This document shows positions 54,401-62,699 of a stretch of DNA of 64,000 nt, piece after piece (position 1 is the stretch's first letter; each line of letters starts with the position of its first letter). The notes beneath the pieces were generated by a model that saw nothing but the letters and a program-made list of their open reading frames with translations, had not been told where the DNA came from and made no database searches. The stretch is from Brevibacillus parabrevis (GTDB lineage Bacteria; Bacillota; Bacilli; Brevibacillales; Brevibacillaceae), in assembly GCF_003710905.1 (NCBI RefSeq), contig NZ_RHHV01000008.1, positions 186,001-250,000 of the forward strand, given 5' to 3'. The position numbers were made by a program, and so were the translations under genes.

Positions 54401-56382
54401 TGACAACAAGCAAAAGTGCGGCTGACACAAGCATGTCTTTCTCGATGGACGGTACTACCTGGAGCGTGCCAGAACCTTTTGCACTAACAAAAGCGTGGCA
54501 ATTGCCAGTCGGTGACGGTGTCAAAACCGTCTATGTGAAATTGCTGCACAAATCGGGTTACATCGCGAACATGCAAGATGAAATTACGTTGGACACAACC
54601 TTGCCGTCAGGGTCGCTCAGCATTAATGGAGGGGCCAGCGTGACGCAGGATCAAACGGTCAATCTGACTGTCACCGCTACTGATGCCAATGGACCTGTCC
54701 AGGTTCGCTTCGCCAACGAAAGTAATGCATGGAGCGCCTGGAACGATGCGGTTCCGACACAGACGTGGATGCTTTCTGCTAACGACGGGCAAAAAACCGT
54801 CCACATGCAGATGCGTGACAAGGCGGGCAATGTAGCCGACGTCTCCGCCAACATCGAGCTTGATATGGAAGCGCCTGTCGTTTCGGGCGTGGAGAACGGC
54901 AAAAGCTACAAAGACGATGTGCAGATTACGTTCAACGAAGGGACGGCAACCCTCGACGGTCAGCCGTTTACCAGCGGAACGACCGTAAGCAGTGAAGGCG
55001 AGCATGAGCTTGTCGTCACGGATGCCGCGAGCCATGTCACACGCATTGCCTTTACGATTGACAAGACTGCTCCGCAAGGCACGTTTGCCATCAACAGCGG
55101 CGCGCAAACATCCAGCTCCGTCTACGTGACGCTGAATGTAACCGCCACGGACTCGCTAGGAACGGTAGAAATGCGTTTTGCCAATGAAAACGAGGGCTGG
55201 AGCGATTGGCAACAGGTCGCTGCAAGCACGTCTTGGCGGCTCGCGTATGGCAATGGCATGAAAAAGGTGCTGCTGCAACTGCGCGACGAAGCACATAACA
55301 CGACCGAGCTGGAAGCGCAGATCAGGCTGTCTGTCTATCAGCCGCCAAGCGCGGTCAAGGTAACGGGTGTAGAGCTGGACGTTCGCCAGTTGGTGCTAAA
55401 AGCTGGCGAGACGCACGAACTGAAGGCCGTGATTCAGCCGGAAAATGCGACTGACAAGCGGGTCAAGTGGGAGAGCAGCGATCGTGCCGTAGCGGAAGTG
55501 AATGAGCAAGGCAAGGTCGTGGCCGTAGCACCTGGTACCGCGCGCATCACCGTCACAACGGCAGACGGCGGCTATACCGCAACGGCGGACGTAACCGTCA
55601 AGGCAACTGTTTCTGACGTTTTGCAGGCATCACAAAAAGCATTTCGCCTGAAGCCCAAAGAGCGGCAAAGCTTCCAAATCTTCAAGGTGGATGGCGCTAA
55701 AAAGGTCGACATCACCACGGATGAAGCGGTAGAGTATTCCACCGAAAACGATCTTGTCACGGTGACAGCGGGCGAGATTCAGGCAGGCAGCAAAACGGGC
55801 AAAGACATAATCACGGTTTCGTATGAAGGGCAAGAGCTGCACATCCCCGTTACGATTACAAGCGGTACAGACGCCAGAATCAAGCTGCTGACTCGCAGCG
55901 AAGGCGTGCTGGAAGTAGACGAGGAGCGGCAGCTGGAGCTTGTCGTGCTGGACGGTGACGAGACCGAAGATATTACCGAGCAGGCAAACTGGATATCCTC
56001 CGATCCTGAAGTTGTGGAGGTAACAGAAGAAGGCAAGCTGATCGCCAAAGCGACTGGTACCGCGGTAATTTCCGGAAAAGTGGACAAGAGCAAATTCCGG
56101 GTTCGCCTCATGGTTGTAGACGAGAAAATCCCGGTTCGCTTGGAGGCTGCTCCTTCGTATGTACGTCTGAAAGAAGGTCAGGAAAAGCCGATTACCTTGA
56201 TCGGAACATACAGCAAAAGCTATACAGATCTCATTGCAGAAGAAGTGGAATGGGCGGTCGAGGACCCCGAGATTGCGGAAGTAGTCGACGGAAATGTGGT
56301 CGCCAAACAAGCCGGAAAAACTGCGATTACGGTCACCTACAAAGGCAAGACAGCCAAAATCACAGTAGAGGTCAGGCAGTAG
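51403..56382 (+). CDS. Large secreted multi-domain Ig-like / cadherin protein
   Basis: A 1659-residue protein with a Sec signal peptide (residues 1 to about 30, likely cleaved after AVA). Order of parts: a DNRLRE/CBM96-like beta domain (35-215); a cadherin-like domain (216-315); alternating Ig-like modules to about 1315, with a NEGTA-type module repeated four times and a WSxW...GDGxKTVYMQxRDxAGN-type module repeated about seven times; then several Big_2-like domains (LKAGETHELKAVIQPENATDKRVKWES). No SLH, LPxTG or choline-binding anchor is seen, so surface attachment is unexplained. GGAGG precedes the ATG. Three tail-collar genes follow on the same strand. Confidence 0.85.
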   Translation: MKKMLSRLLSMLLVFSLVQPMVLPERVAVAKVEDPFQIVVDEDFFVDPMGAYPYGEADGLGGNNRVFVGYDAAFGPANAAMKFHLGPDKVDFGRKIESAQLKLYLTKVDRTGGEPFLDLYGVDNDSWSQLDMTLPATGTALGKAPASGSSLQKDSWVSFDVTDYIKLQSNDKVASFVLKGAQTAPPIPNAQVQVLFYDKASNNSPLLPRLEIKYVDNSPPTDISLSKQSVKENLPPNTLVGTLSATDPDSEDQGNLTFELAGGDQSAFKLVDNNLYTTQSFDYEAKSSYSVSIKVSDPSGGSFTKAFTIQIEDVQEPPTSAELKINGGMLVTGSSQVNLQATVVDPDTGKPLEVRFSNASDQWTEDWKPYSAATSYNWALTAGDGAKTVYMQARDEAHNQISASANITLDTTPPVVSGVSNNGSYSQAVTITFNEGTATLDGAVFVGGGTVTADGDHTLVVTDMAGNTTTIRFFLDTTPPTGTLVIENGKTFTTTRDVALTITGTDGAGSGQIQMSFSNDGTTWSTWEQLAATKAWQLAAGDGNKTVYMKLKDGEGHEQQYSDSIMLDTVPPVATMSIKGTNAGNTATSTAAVKLLFEATDANGPVEVSLSNTDGVFADGWQPVQPEMSWTLTNGDGTKTVYAKFRDQAGHETSKSASILLDTVPPVVTGVAANQISKQAVTVQFSEGTALLNGQPFSGGDTISQDGAYTLVVTDEAGNVTTLSFTVDQTKPQGTMTIGNGDTHTNQSQVSLQLNVTDLTSMTTVYSNDGANWSLPEPYASTKTWTLAPGDGEKRVTANITDAAGNTATLEATVIVDQTAPTGSFTINDGASATNAKQVALKLQYADADDQLQMRFSPTGSGDWSGWEAVQETKSWTLSDGDGMKTVFLQIRDRAGNVLDLQKSITLDATAPVVTGVDDEGVYNSDRLITFSEGTATLNGAPFASGATVTEQGNYTLVVTDEAGNKTTVVFSIDKTPLFGAFSINEDAPFTTSRDVTLHVTTSKSAADTSMSFSMDGTTWSVPEPFALTKAWQLPVGDGVKTVYVKLLHKSGYIANMQDEITLDTTLPSGSLSINGGASVTQDQTVNLTVTATDANGPVQVRFANESNAWSAWNDAVPTQTWMLSANDGQKTVHMQMRDKAGNVADVSANIELDMEAPVVSGVENGKSYKDDVQITFNEGTATLDGQPFTSGTTVSSEGEHELVVTDAASHVTRIAFTIDKTAPQGTFAINSGAQTSSSVYVTLNVTATDSLGTVEMRFANENEGWSDWQQVAASTSWRLAYGNGMKKVLLQLRDEAHNTTELEAQIRLSVYQPPSAVKVTGVELDVRQLVLKAGETHELKAVIQPENATDKRVKWESSDRAVAEVNEQGKVVAVAPGTARITVTTADGGYTATADVTVKATVSDVLQASQKAFRLKPKERQSFQIFKVDGAKKVDITTDEAVEYSTENDLVTVTAGEIQAGSKTGKDIITVSYEGQELHIPVTITSGTDARIKLLTRSEGVLEVDEERQLELVVLDGDETEDITEQANWISSDPEVVEVTEEGKLIAKATGTAVISGKVDKSKFRVRLMVVDEKIPVRLEAAPSYVRLKEGQEKPITLIGTYSKSYTDLIAEEVEWAVEDPEIAEVVDGNVVAKQAGKTAITVTYKGKTAKITVEVRQ

Positions 56383-56489
56383 CAAGCAACAGGAGAGAGG
56401 TGCCAGCTGGACGATTCAGCTGGCCCTTTCGCAATAGGATGTGCGCTTTTTCTGATCCGCCACAAGCAATCAAGGAGGCAGCGACAAAG

Positions 56490-57002
56490 ATGGAATCAAT
56501 TTTGGGAGAAATCAGAATGTTTGCCGGAGAATTTGCGCCAGTAGGCTGGGCCTTTTGCAACGGTCAATTGCTCAGCATCGCGGAAAATGATGCATTGTTC
56601 AACCTGATTGGGACGACCTATGGCGGCGATGGCATGACTACGTTTGGCCTTCCTGATTTGCGTGGGCGGGTTCCCGTCCATCAGGGAAAAAATCCGCGTA
56701 CGCAAACAACCTTTTCCATCGGGGCAAAAGGGGGAACAGAGACGGTACACCTGCAGACAAACCAATTGCCGATCCACACCCACACGGTCAACGTGTCGTC
56801 AGCAGAAGGTACAGAAATCGAGCCGGGCCAGCACGTATGGGCAAAACGAATCGTGCAATTCTCGCAAAATCCCGCCGCAATTCAGATGAGCCCAGGCTCT
56901 GTAACATTTGAGGGCGGAAACCAGCCGCATTCCAACATGATGCCGTTTACCGTAATCAGCTTCATTATTGCCACGCAAGGCTATTATCCACCGCAATCAT
57001 AA
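56490..57002 (+). CDS. Phage tail-collar domain protein 1 (MdpB-like)
   Basis: The 170-residue protein opens ILGEIRMFAGEFAPVGWAFC, then IGTTYGGDGMTTFGLPDLRGRVPVH, the tail-collar signature. The C-terminal half has His-rich LPIHTHTV and GGNQPHSNMMPF. It lacks a signal peptide. Such stand-alone proteins resemble microcystin-dependent protein (MdpB) and phage tail fibre collars and are often found in sets of three in Bacillales and cyanobacteria. AAGGAGG lies 11 bases before ATG 56490. It probably forms trimers with the two following paralogues. Confidence 0.87.
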   Translation: MESILGEIRMFAGEFAPVGWAFCNGQLLSIAENDALFNLIGTTYGGDGMTTFGLPDLRGRVPVHQGKNPRTQTTFSIGAKGGTETVHLQTNQLPIHTHTVNVSSAEGTEIEPGQHVWAKRIVQFSQNPAAIQMSPGSVTFEGGNQPHSNMMPFTVISFIIATQGYYPPQS

Positions 57003-57033
57003 GGAAACTATTAACCACTGGAGGTTGACGATC

Positions 57034-57531
57034 ATGTCAGAACCGTATGTCGGCGAAATTCGCGCCTTTGCTTTTCCTTTTCCGATGAGAGGATGGGCGC
57101 TGTGCGATGGGCAGATTTTGCCGATCAACCAAAATCAGGCGCTGTACTCCATTATCGGAACAACCTACGGAGGGGACGGAAAAACGACGTTTGCCTTGCC
57201 GGATTTGCGGGGCAGAGTGCCTGTGCATGTCGGAAATGGCGTGGGGTATGGACAAGCTGGCGGTGAGGAGGTCCATGCTCTGACGGTTCGCGAAATGCCG
57301 CAGCATCAGCACGTGGCCAAGCCTCTTGTGACAACGGGCGTAACGGAAAAAGCAGTTGCGAACGTATGGGCCAAGACGGATTATCAGGCATTTGCTGCCC
57401 AGCCTAATGCGACGATGCGCCAGGATGCTCTGCTCACAACGGGCGGGGGCCAGCCGCACTATAACATGCAGCCGTATCAGGTGTTCAATTACTGCATTGC
57501 CATCCAAGGAGTATATCCGAGCCGCGATTGA
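57034..57531 (+). CDS. Phage tail-collar domain protein 2 (MdpB-like)
   Basis: A 165-residue paralogue of its neighbours: VGEIRAFAFPFPMRGWALCDGQ, IGTTYGGDGKTTFALPDLRGRV, and C-terminal QPHYNMQPYQVFNYCIAIQG. No signal peptide. GGAGGT lies 8 bases before ATG 57034; an in-frame upstream ATG gives an atypical N-terminus. It is separated by 31 bases from copy 1 and 16 bases from copy 3. Confidence 0.87.
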   Translation: MSEPYVGEIRAFAFPFPMRGWALCDGQILPINQNQALYSIIGTTYGGDGKTTFALPDLRGRVPVHVGNGVGYGQAGGEEVHALTVREMPQHQHVAKPLVTTGVTEKAVANVWAKTDYQAFAAQPNATMRQDALLTTGGGQPHYNMQPYQVFNYCIAIQGVYPSRD

Positions 57532-57547
57532 TAGAGGAGGAAAACGA

Positions 57548-58075
57548 ATGGAAGCCTATTACGGGGAAATTCGCATTTTTACAGGAAAGTTCGCTCCAAG
57601 AGGCTGGGCTTTTTGCGATGGAGCCTTAATGCAAATTCGGCAGAATACCGCTCTGTACGCCATCCTGGGCACCAGATTTGGCGGAGATGGCATAAACACC
57701 TTTGCTCTGCCCAATTTGCAAGGGGCGGCACCTATGCACCATGGAGCAGCGCCGGATTTGACGCCGCGAACGATTGGCGAGCAGGGCGGGAGCAGCGAGG
57801 TCGGACTGACGATTCAGGAGATGCCTGCGCATACGCACATTCCCAATGCAGCGGAAAAGCCGACGACGAACAATCCGGACGGGATGATCTGGGCGAACAC
57901 GGAAGGCAGAGGACGTGTCTTTGCCTATGGAGCGCCGAACGCTTCGGAGCAGACTCCTTTCAGCCAAGCCGCGATTTCAGTTGCGGGTGAAGGAATGCCG
58001 CACAACAATCGACAGCCGTTTTTGGGTGTTCACTATATCATTTGTCTGGAAGGCGAATTTCCACAAAAGCCGTAA
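57548..58075 (+). CDS. Phage tail-collar domain protein 3 (MdpB-like)
   Basis: A 175-residue paralogue: GEIRIFTGKFAPRGWAFCDGA, LGTRFGGDGINTFALPNLQG, MPAHTHIPNA and NNRQPFLGVHYIICLEG. It is the most divergent of the three (LPNLQGAAP for LPDLRGRVP). GAGGAGG precedes the ATG. No holin, endolysin or baseplate gene follows, so it is not part of a visible prophage. A terminator ends the cluster. Confidence 0.87.
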   Translation: MEAYYGEIRIFTGKFAPRGWAFCDGALMQIRQNTALYAILGTRFGGDGINTFALPNLQGAAPMHHGAAPDLTPRTIGEQGGSSEVGLTIQEMPAHTHIPNAAEKPTTNNPDGMIWANTEGRGRVFAYGAPNASEQTPFSQAAISVAGEGMPHNNRQPFLGVHYIICLEGEFPQKP

Positions 58076-58096
58076 CAAAAGCCTGATCTCAAAAAG

Positions 58097-58133
58097 AAGT
58101 GCCAGATGCGAAGCTGCCCTGCATCTGGCACTT
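58097..58133 (+). terminator. Hairpin after the tail-collar cluster
   Basis: A perfect 13-bp stem AAGTGCCAGATGC / GCATCTGGCACTT with an 11-base loop. The T tract is weak (TTGCTTTG). Confidence 0.7.
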
Positions 58134-58202
58134 GCTTTGTCCGATTGACCTATTGTAAGATGACAGAATATTACTGCGATACCGTTTCCTTGGGGTGATT
58201 TG

Positions 58203-59153
58203 ATGCAGATGCCTGTCCATGATTCATCCTCGATCTCTGTCTCTGTTCAATTGAAAGAGCAACTAAAAAGTTTGATGGAACAACGAATTTATCAGCCACG
58301 CGAAACATTGCCAGCAGTCCGTGCGCTATCCGGCTTTTTGCGGCTGAATCAGGATACCGTGCAAAAGGCGTACGAGGCGCTGAAAGCAGAGGGCTACGTC
58401 ACGATTGGAAACGATGGCGAAGCAGTGGTTGCGGACCCGCTCCCGAGAAAAAGCGGAATGCCCGCTGCGAGTGGCATTTCTTCGCGAGAGCAGCAGAAGG
58501 ATGCCGCTGTTTCACCGCCCGTTTCAGGAAAGCCGGGACATCCGGCCAGCTTCAAGCGGGAGGAAAGGACGAAGCCAGCGATCCTGTTTGCCGAGTGCAA
58601 TGTCGTGCAAGTGCAGGAGTACGCAGTCGAGCTGGAAAAAGCGACAGGCTACACGGTGAAGCCATGCCTGATCAAAGACTTGGACCAGTTTGCCACAAGC
58701 ATCGTGAACGGCTACTACGATCTCGTCGTCACGACGTTTTTGCATATAGAAGAAGTGCAAAAATGGCTGGATCGTCTGGAAGGAGACAACGTGCCGATCG
58801 TCATCGGCTGCCTCCTGGATTCCAATCTCCAGTCGATCCGCGAGCTTCAGCAATTGCCGCCCGGAAGCCTGGTCGGAATCGGAGGCACGACCTGGGAGGG
58901 GGCGCACAATTTCCGCCAGTCGATTATGAATGCCGGGATGACTCATCTGGAGCTTTTGGTCGGCACGATGGAGTACCCCTCATCCCTGGATGAAGTGCTG
59001 GCGGCCAAGCCCGAGCTGATTGTCTGCACCAGCATCGTCGGTGCTTATTTGAAAAGGCAGGCGCGTTTTTTGCCGCTGCTGATTGAAGATCGCTTCTTGA
59101 ATGTCCAGTCGGTGCAGTACATTCAGCAATTCGTCGAAGGCTTCCGGCAGTGA
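58203..59153 (+). CDS. GntR-type regulator with a substrate-binding-like effector domain
   Basis: The 316-residue protein has a GntR winged-helix domain at about residues 10-75 (QRIYQPRETLPAVRALSGFLRLNQDTVQKAYEALKAEGYV), a flexible linker, and a 190-residue alpha/beta domain. That domain resembles a periplasmic-binding or LacI-like fold rather than the FadR or HutC types. ATG 58203 lies 4 bases after GGGGTGA. It stands alone. Its targets are unknown; the collar cluster and the PPOX gene flank it. Confidence 0.8.
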   Translation: MQMPVHDSSSISVSVQLKEQLKSLMEQRIYQPRETLPAVRALSGFLRLNQDTVQKAYEALKAEGYVTIGNDGEAVVADPLPRKSGMPAASGISSREQQKDAAVSPPVSGKPGHPASFKREERTKPAILFAECNVVQVQEYAVELEKATGYTVKPCLIKDLDQFATSIVNGYYDLVVTTFLHIEEVQKWLDRLEGDNVPIVIGCLLDSNLQSIRELQQLPPGSLVGIGGTTWEGAHNFRQSIMNAGMTHLELLVGTMEYPSSLDEVLAAKPELIVCTSIVGAYLKRQARFLPLLIEDRFLNVQSVQYIQQFVEGFRQ

Positions 59154-59240
59154 GCAAAGCAAATCCCCGGACTTGTCCGCCGATCGTTATGGTATGATGA
59201 AGGGGAGAGCTTTTCCACAAAAGGAAAAAGAGGTGCTATC

Positions 59241-59879
59241 ATGTCAGGATTCGGAATATTTCGTGAAGTAATCACATCGGAAACCCAATTGCGGGAAATT
59301 TTCGGAGAGCCGAGCCGTCTGGTGCAAAACAAGGTGATTACCCAACTGGACGACCATTGCCGCAATTATATAGCCCAGTCGCCTTTTTTGATTATCTCGA
59401 CTGCCGACGAAAAAGGAAACTGTGACGCATCCCCGCGCGGCGATGCTCCAGGCTTCGTGCACATCGTCGACGACCACCATCTGGTTATCCCGGAGCGCCC
59501 GGGCAACAAGCGGATGGATTCGATCACCAACATCCTCGTGAATCCGCACATCGGCCTGATTTTTTTGATTCCGACCTTGGAAGAAACGCTGCGGATCAAC
59601 GGTCGGGCGTGCATCATCCAGGATCAGGATATTTTGGAGAAAATGGCGGTCAAAGGCAAGGTGCCGACGCATGGAATCGGCGTGCAAGTAGAAGAATGTT
59701 ACGCCCATTGCGCCAAGGCGTTCATGCGCTCCGGGCTGTGGAAGCCGGACACGTGGCCTGAGGCTGGAACGACCCCGGATATCGCCAAAATGATCGCGGA
59801 TCATGTGAAGATGCCCGGTTTAGGGGCGAAAGAAGTGGCTGAGGGATTGCAGGATAGCTATAAAAATCGGTTGTACTAA
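59241..59879 (+). CDS. PPOX-class FMN-dependent flavoprotein (pyridoxamine 5'-phosphate oxidase-like)
   Basis: A 212-residue split-barrel flavoprotein. FLIISTADEKGNCDASPRGDAPGFVHIVDDHHLVIPERPGNKR is the FMN-binding core of the MSMEG_1061-type PPOX group. NPHIGLIFLIPTLEETLRINGRA follows. Members bind FMN or F420 and reduce unknown small molecules. A genuine PdxH role is unlikely on length and motif. AAAAGAGGTG precedes the ATG. An extended -10 (TGG-TATGAT, 59190-59198) lies about 43 bases upstream. Confidence 0.82.
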   Translation: MSGFGIFREVITSETQLREIFGEPSRLVQNKVITQLDDHCRNYIAQSPFLIISTADEKGNCDASPRGDAPGFVHIVDDHHLVIPERPGNKRMDSITNILVNPHIGLIFLIPTLEETLRINGRACIIQDQDILEKMAVKGKVPTHGIGVQVEECYAHCAKAFMRSGLWKPDTWPEAGTTPDIAKMIADHVKMPGLGAKEVAEGLQDSYKNRLY

Positions 59880-59913
59880 AAGGTGGGCTTTTTGCCAGCT
59901 TGTATGAGACAAG

Positions 59914-59942
59914 TTTTCCGATCGACCAACCTGTGATATACT
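59914..59942 (+). promoter_or_regulatory. Promoter of the aldo-keto reductase gene
   Basis: The -35-like TTTTCC (59914-59919), 17 bp spacer, and extended -10 TGA-TATACT (59934-59942), 45 bases before the gene. Confidence 0.6.
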
Positions 59943-59987
59943 TTCTTAATGTAAGTACATAAACAGCGTTAGTCGGGAGGAGATCGG

Positions 59988-60812
59988 ATGGCAACAAAAA
60001 TCACGGATCGTTCCGTTTTGAACAACGGAGTGGAAATGCCTTGGTTGGGCCTGGGTGTCTGGAAAGCAAAGGAAGGCAACGAAACAGTGGCAGTCCGCTC
60101 GGCTATTGAGGCGGGTTACCGCAGTGTGGACACGGCAGCTGTCTACGGCAACGAAGAAGGCGTAGCAGAAGGTATCCGTCAGGCGGGAATCGATCGCGAT
60201 CAGCTGTTCATCACGACAAAGGTTTGGAATGCGGATCAAGGCTATGAGTCGACGCTCAAAGCTTTTGACGTGAGCATGAAAAAGCTGAAGCTCGACACGC
60301 TTGATTTGTACCTGGTCCACTGGCCGGTAAAAGACAAGTTCGTGGACACGTGGAAAGCCTTGGAAAAGCTGTATCGGGACGGCTACGTGCGCGCAATCGG
60401 CGTGAGCAATTTCCACATTCACCATCTGGAGGAGCTGCGCAAGCACAGCGAAATTACGCCGGTTGTCAACCAGGTCGAATACCATCCGCTGCTCACGCAA
60501 AAGGAGCTGCATGCGTACTGCAAGGATTGCGCTATCCAGCTGGAGGCGTGGAGTCCGCTGATGCAAGGAAACCTCGATCATCCGCTGCTGGTGGAACTGG
60601 GACAAAAATACGGCAAATCGCCTGCGCAAATCGTCATTCGTTGGGATTTGCAAAACGGGGTCGTCACAATCCCGAAATCGATCACGCCTGCTCGGATTGA
60701 GCAAAATGCCGACGTCTTTGATTTTGCGTTGAGCGCGGAAGACGTGGACAAAATCAGTGCGTTGAACGAGAACAAGCGCTTTGGGCCAGACCCGGACAAC
60801 TTCGATTTCTAA
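59988..60812 (+). CDS. Aldo-keto reductase (AKR5-like)
   Basis: The 274-residue TIM-barrel enzyme has the catalytic tetrad in order: Asp48, Tyr53 (DTAAVYGNE), Lys near 78 (TTKVW) and His near 110 (YLVHWP). IPKSITPARIEQNADVFDF binds NADPH. It reduces aldehydes or ketones and is close to the YvgN/2,5-diketogluconate reductase group. GGAGG lies shortly before the ATG. It is a single-gene unit; detoxification of glyoxal-type compounds is the usual role in Bacillus. Confidence 0.9.
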   Translation: MATKITDRSVLNNGVEMPWLGLGVWKAKEGNETVAVRSAIEAGYRSVDTAAVYGNEEGVAEGIRQAGIDRDQLFITTKVWNADQGYESTLKAFDVSMKKLKLDTLDLYLVHWPVKDKFVDTWKALEKLYRDGYVRAIGVSNFHIHHLEELRKHSEITPVVNQVEYHPLLTQKELHAYCKDCAIQLEAWSPLMQGNLDHPLLVELGQKYGKSPAQIVIRWDLQNGVVTIPKSITPARIEQNADVFDFALSAEDVDKISALNENKRFGPDPDNFDF

Positions 60813-60861
60813 AATCACGGTGATAATAGCAGGGGGCTGTCCCGAACGTCTCGCGCAGACG

Positions 60862-60884
60862 AAGGGGATGTGCCCCTTTTCTTT
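60862..60884 (+). terminator. Weak terminator after the aldo-keto reductase gene
   Basis: AAGGGG / CCCCTT with a short loop, followed by an interrupted T tract. Confidence 0.5.
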
Positions 60885-60982
60885 TGCCTTTTCCTGGTCG
60901 AACAAGATCAAGGCAAGGCGTGCTCAAAAAAGGCAAAGCCCCCGCCGGACGATTTCGTCCCGATCAGGAGCTTATGCCCGGT

Positions 60983-61768
60983 TTATCTGCGCCTGCGATA
61001 GGCAACGATCGTTCTGTACATGCTTTTGTCCGCGAGCTTCAAAAATAGAGAGATGTCAGGACGCAAGTTTGCTTCAATGATCCACACCCGTCCTTTTGCA
61101 TCGACGCCCATGTCCAGGCCGAAAACGCGCTGACTTGTATAGTAGCGGGACAGACGCTGGGCAGCGAGCAGAGCAACCTGCCGCATGCGGGCGATGACGG
61201 CAGCAGGAGAAGCGCCGCGAATGTTCGAGCGGTGGAGGGCTGTGGAGAGCGGGAGCACTTTGCCGCCGCTGCGCTTGATGTTGGTAATGATATAGCCGCG
61301 TCCGGCCACTTTGGCAAGCATTCCGGTCACGACCCACGGCTGACCGCTTTTTCGCTGCACCATGACTCTGACGTCAAACAAAGATCCGCTGACGCGAGCC
61401 AAAGAGATGCCTCGCTGCACGAGATAGCGGCTGTTAATTTTTTTGCGCAAATACTTGTAGGTCGATTTTTTGCTGTGCTTGGTCTTGCGTTTGGCACCGC
61501 GCTGGATGCGGTATTTGCTGCGGCCCAGTCCGGTTACGAGAATGACTCCGGCTCCGCCGCTGCCTGCGGCTGGCTTGGCGATCACTTTGCTGTAGCGATC
61601 GAGGAAATCGTACAAGGCGCGTTTGGAAAAGGGACGCGTGCGCGGCAATGCGCCGGACAGGGTGGAGCTTGCGCGCAAGACGTAGTATTTGGTAAGCTTG
61701 GACTCGCTTTTTTTGCCCAAAGAGGTCATTCCCCCAATCGAAATATGAAACGTCTTTTGCTTCTTCAT
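60983..61768 (-). CDS. YheC/YheD-like ATP-grasp protein
   Basis: A 261-residue, very basic protein. It has AKPAAGSGGAGVILV for ATP binding, VSGSLFDVRVMVQRK, GLDMGVDAKGRVWIIEANLRPD for the metal-binding end, and no signal peptide. This matches the YheC/YheD family found in spore formers and linked to the spore coat. Its short length and many Lys/Arg are notable. No clear ribosome site precedes the ATG, so the start is uncertain. It is convergent with the aldo-keto reductase gene and divergent from the IclR gene. Confidence 0.8.
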   Translation of the reverse strand: MKKQKTFHISIGGMTSLGKKSESKLTKYYVLRASSTLSGALPRTRPFSKRALYDFLDRYSKVIAKPAAGSGGAGVILVTGLGRSKYRIQRGAKRKTKHSKKSTYKYLRKKINSRYLVQRGISLARVSGSLFDVRVMVQRKSGQPWVVTGMLAKVAGRGYIITNIKRSGGKVLPLSTALHRSNIRGASPAAVIARMRQVALLAAQRLSRYYTSQRVFGLDMGVDAKGRVWIIEANLRPDISLFLKLADKSMYRTIVAYRRRR

Positions 61769-61858
61769 AATGTATGTGCAGCTTGTTTCAGCGCTTGTGG
61801 GAATGTCCTTGCTGTCAAAAAATAGGTAGGATATGGCGGGGAGGGCGAAGATTCGCTC

Positions 61859-61919
61859 TTTACTATGCCTTTAATTTTTGTATACTGAAAAGTAGCATAT
61901 TTGTTTCATCAGATGAAAC
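61859..61919 (+). promoter_or_regulatory. iclR-type gene promoter and operator
   Basis: The -35-like TTTACT (61859-61864), 16 bp, and -10 TATACT (61881-61886). The perfect palindrome GTTTCATC-A-GATGAAAC (61903-61919) lies just after the expected start site and 36 bases before the gene, suggesting autorepression. Confidence 0.65.
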
Positions 61920-61954
61920 GAACGGAACCAAGTAGGAAGAAGGGGTAAGAAACA

Positions 61955-62698
61955 ATGGATGAACAAAAAGCAAACGTTCGCTCTGTCGAACGTGCTTTGG
62001 ATATCCTGCTCTGTTTTACGGACGCCACAGACCTTGGGCTTAGTGAGATATCGAGTCGCCTTTCCTTGCATAAAAGCACCGTGCATCGTCTGCTGGCGAC
62101 GCTGGAGAACAAGGGCTTTCTCATCCGTGATGTTCAGACGGAGAAATACCGGCTGGGCTTTCGAATCTGGGAGCTTTCGGCCAATTTGACGCATAACGAT
62201 GATCCGGCTACGCTTCTCTTGCCTGAGATGGAGAGATTGCGGGATTTGGTCGAAGAAACAATCAGCCTGTATGTGCGGGATGGAAACGAGCGGATACGTA
62301 TTCAGGCTGTGCAGAGCAGACAACCGATTCGCCGGGTCGCTCCGATCGGGGCGCGCATGCCACTGGCTGTGGGAGCGTCCAGCAAGGTGTTGGTGGCTTA
62401 TGCCGATCCGTATGTGCTGGAGCAAGTCTTGAACGATCCGAACTGGCCCGACTTCGTGAATCAGGAAGCGTACATCGAGCAGCTCGACCAGATCAGAAGA
62501 CAAGGATTTGCCACCAGTGTGGAGGAACGGGAGCTTGGGACAGCGGCGGTCGCGGTTCCGATCTTCAACCGCAACGGGCAGCTTGTCGCATCGATTGCGG
62601 CTTCTGGCCCGTCCAATCGTCTGACACCGGAAAAAATGAGCCAGTACGCGCCGTACATTATGGAAGCAGCCTATCGCATGGGAAAAATGATGAAATAA
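61955..62698 (+). CDS. IclR family transcriptional regulator
   Basis: A 247-residue protein with the N-terminal winged helix (SVERALDILLCF, LSEISSRLSLHKSTVHRLLATLENKGFL) and a C-terminal GAF-like effector domain. That domain has VAPIGARMPLAVGASSKVLVA and the signature EERELGTAAVAVPIFNRNG near the end. It acts as a dimer or tetramer sensing small organic acids. AAGAAGGGG precedes the ATG. No catabolic operon lies adjacent, so its regulon is unclear beyond probable self-control. Confidence 0.9.
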   Translation: MDEQKANVRSVERALDILLCFTDATDLGLSEISSRLSLHKSTVHRLLATLENKGFLIRDVQTEKYRLGFRIWELSANLTHNDDPATLLLPEMERLRDLVEETISLYVRDGNERIRIQAVQSRQPIRRVAPIGARMPLAVGASSKVLVAYADPYVLEQVLNDPNWPDFVNQEAYIEQLDQIRRQGFATSVEERELGTAAVAVPIFNRNGQLVASIAASGPSNRLTPEKMSQYAPYIMEAAYRMGKMMK

Positions 62699-62699
62699 C

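Noticed and set aside
56490..58075. Remnant prophage or phage tail operon
   Set aside because: Only collar-domain genes are present. There is no portal, terminase, tube, baseplate, holin or integrase gene nearby, so stand-alone MdpB-like genes fit better.
59241..59879. PdxH pyridoxamine 5'-phosphate oxidase
   Set aside because: It lacks the C-terminal PdxH motif and matches the broader PPOX flavoprotein group instead.
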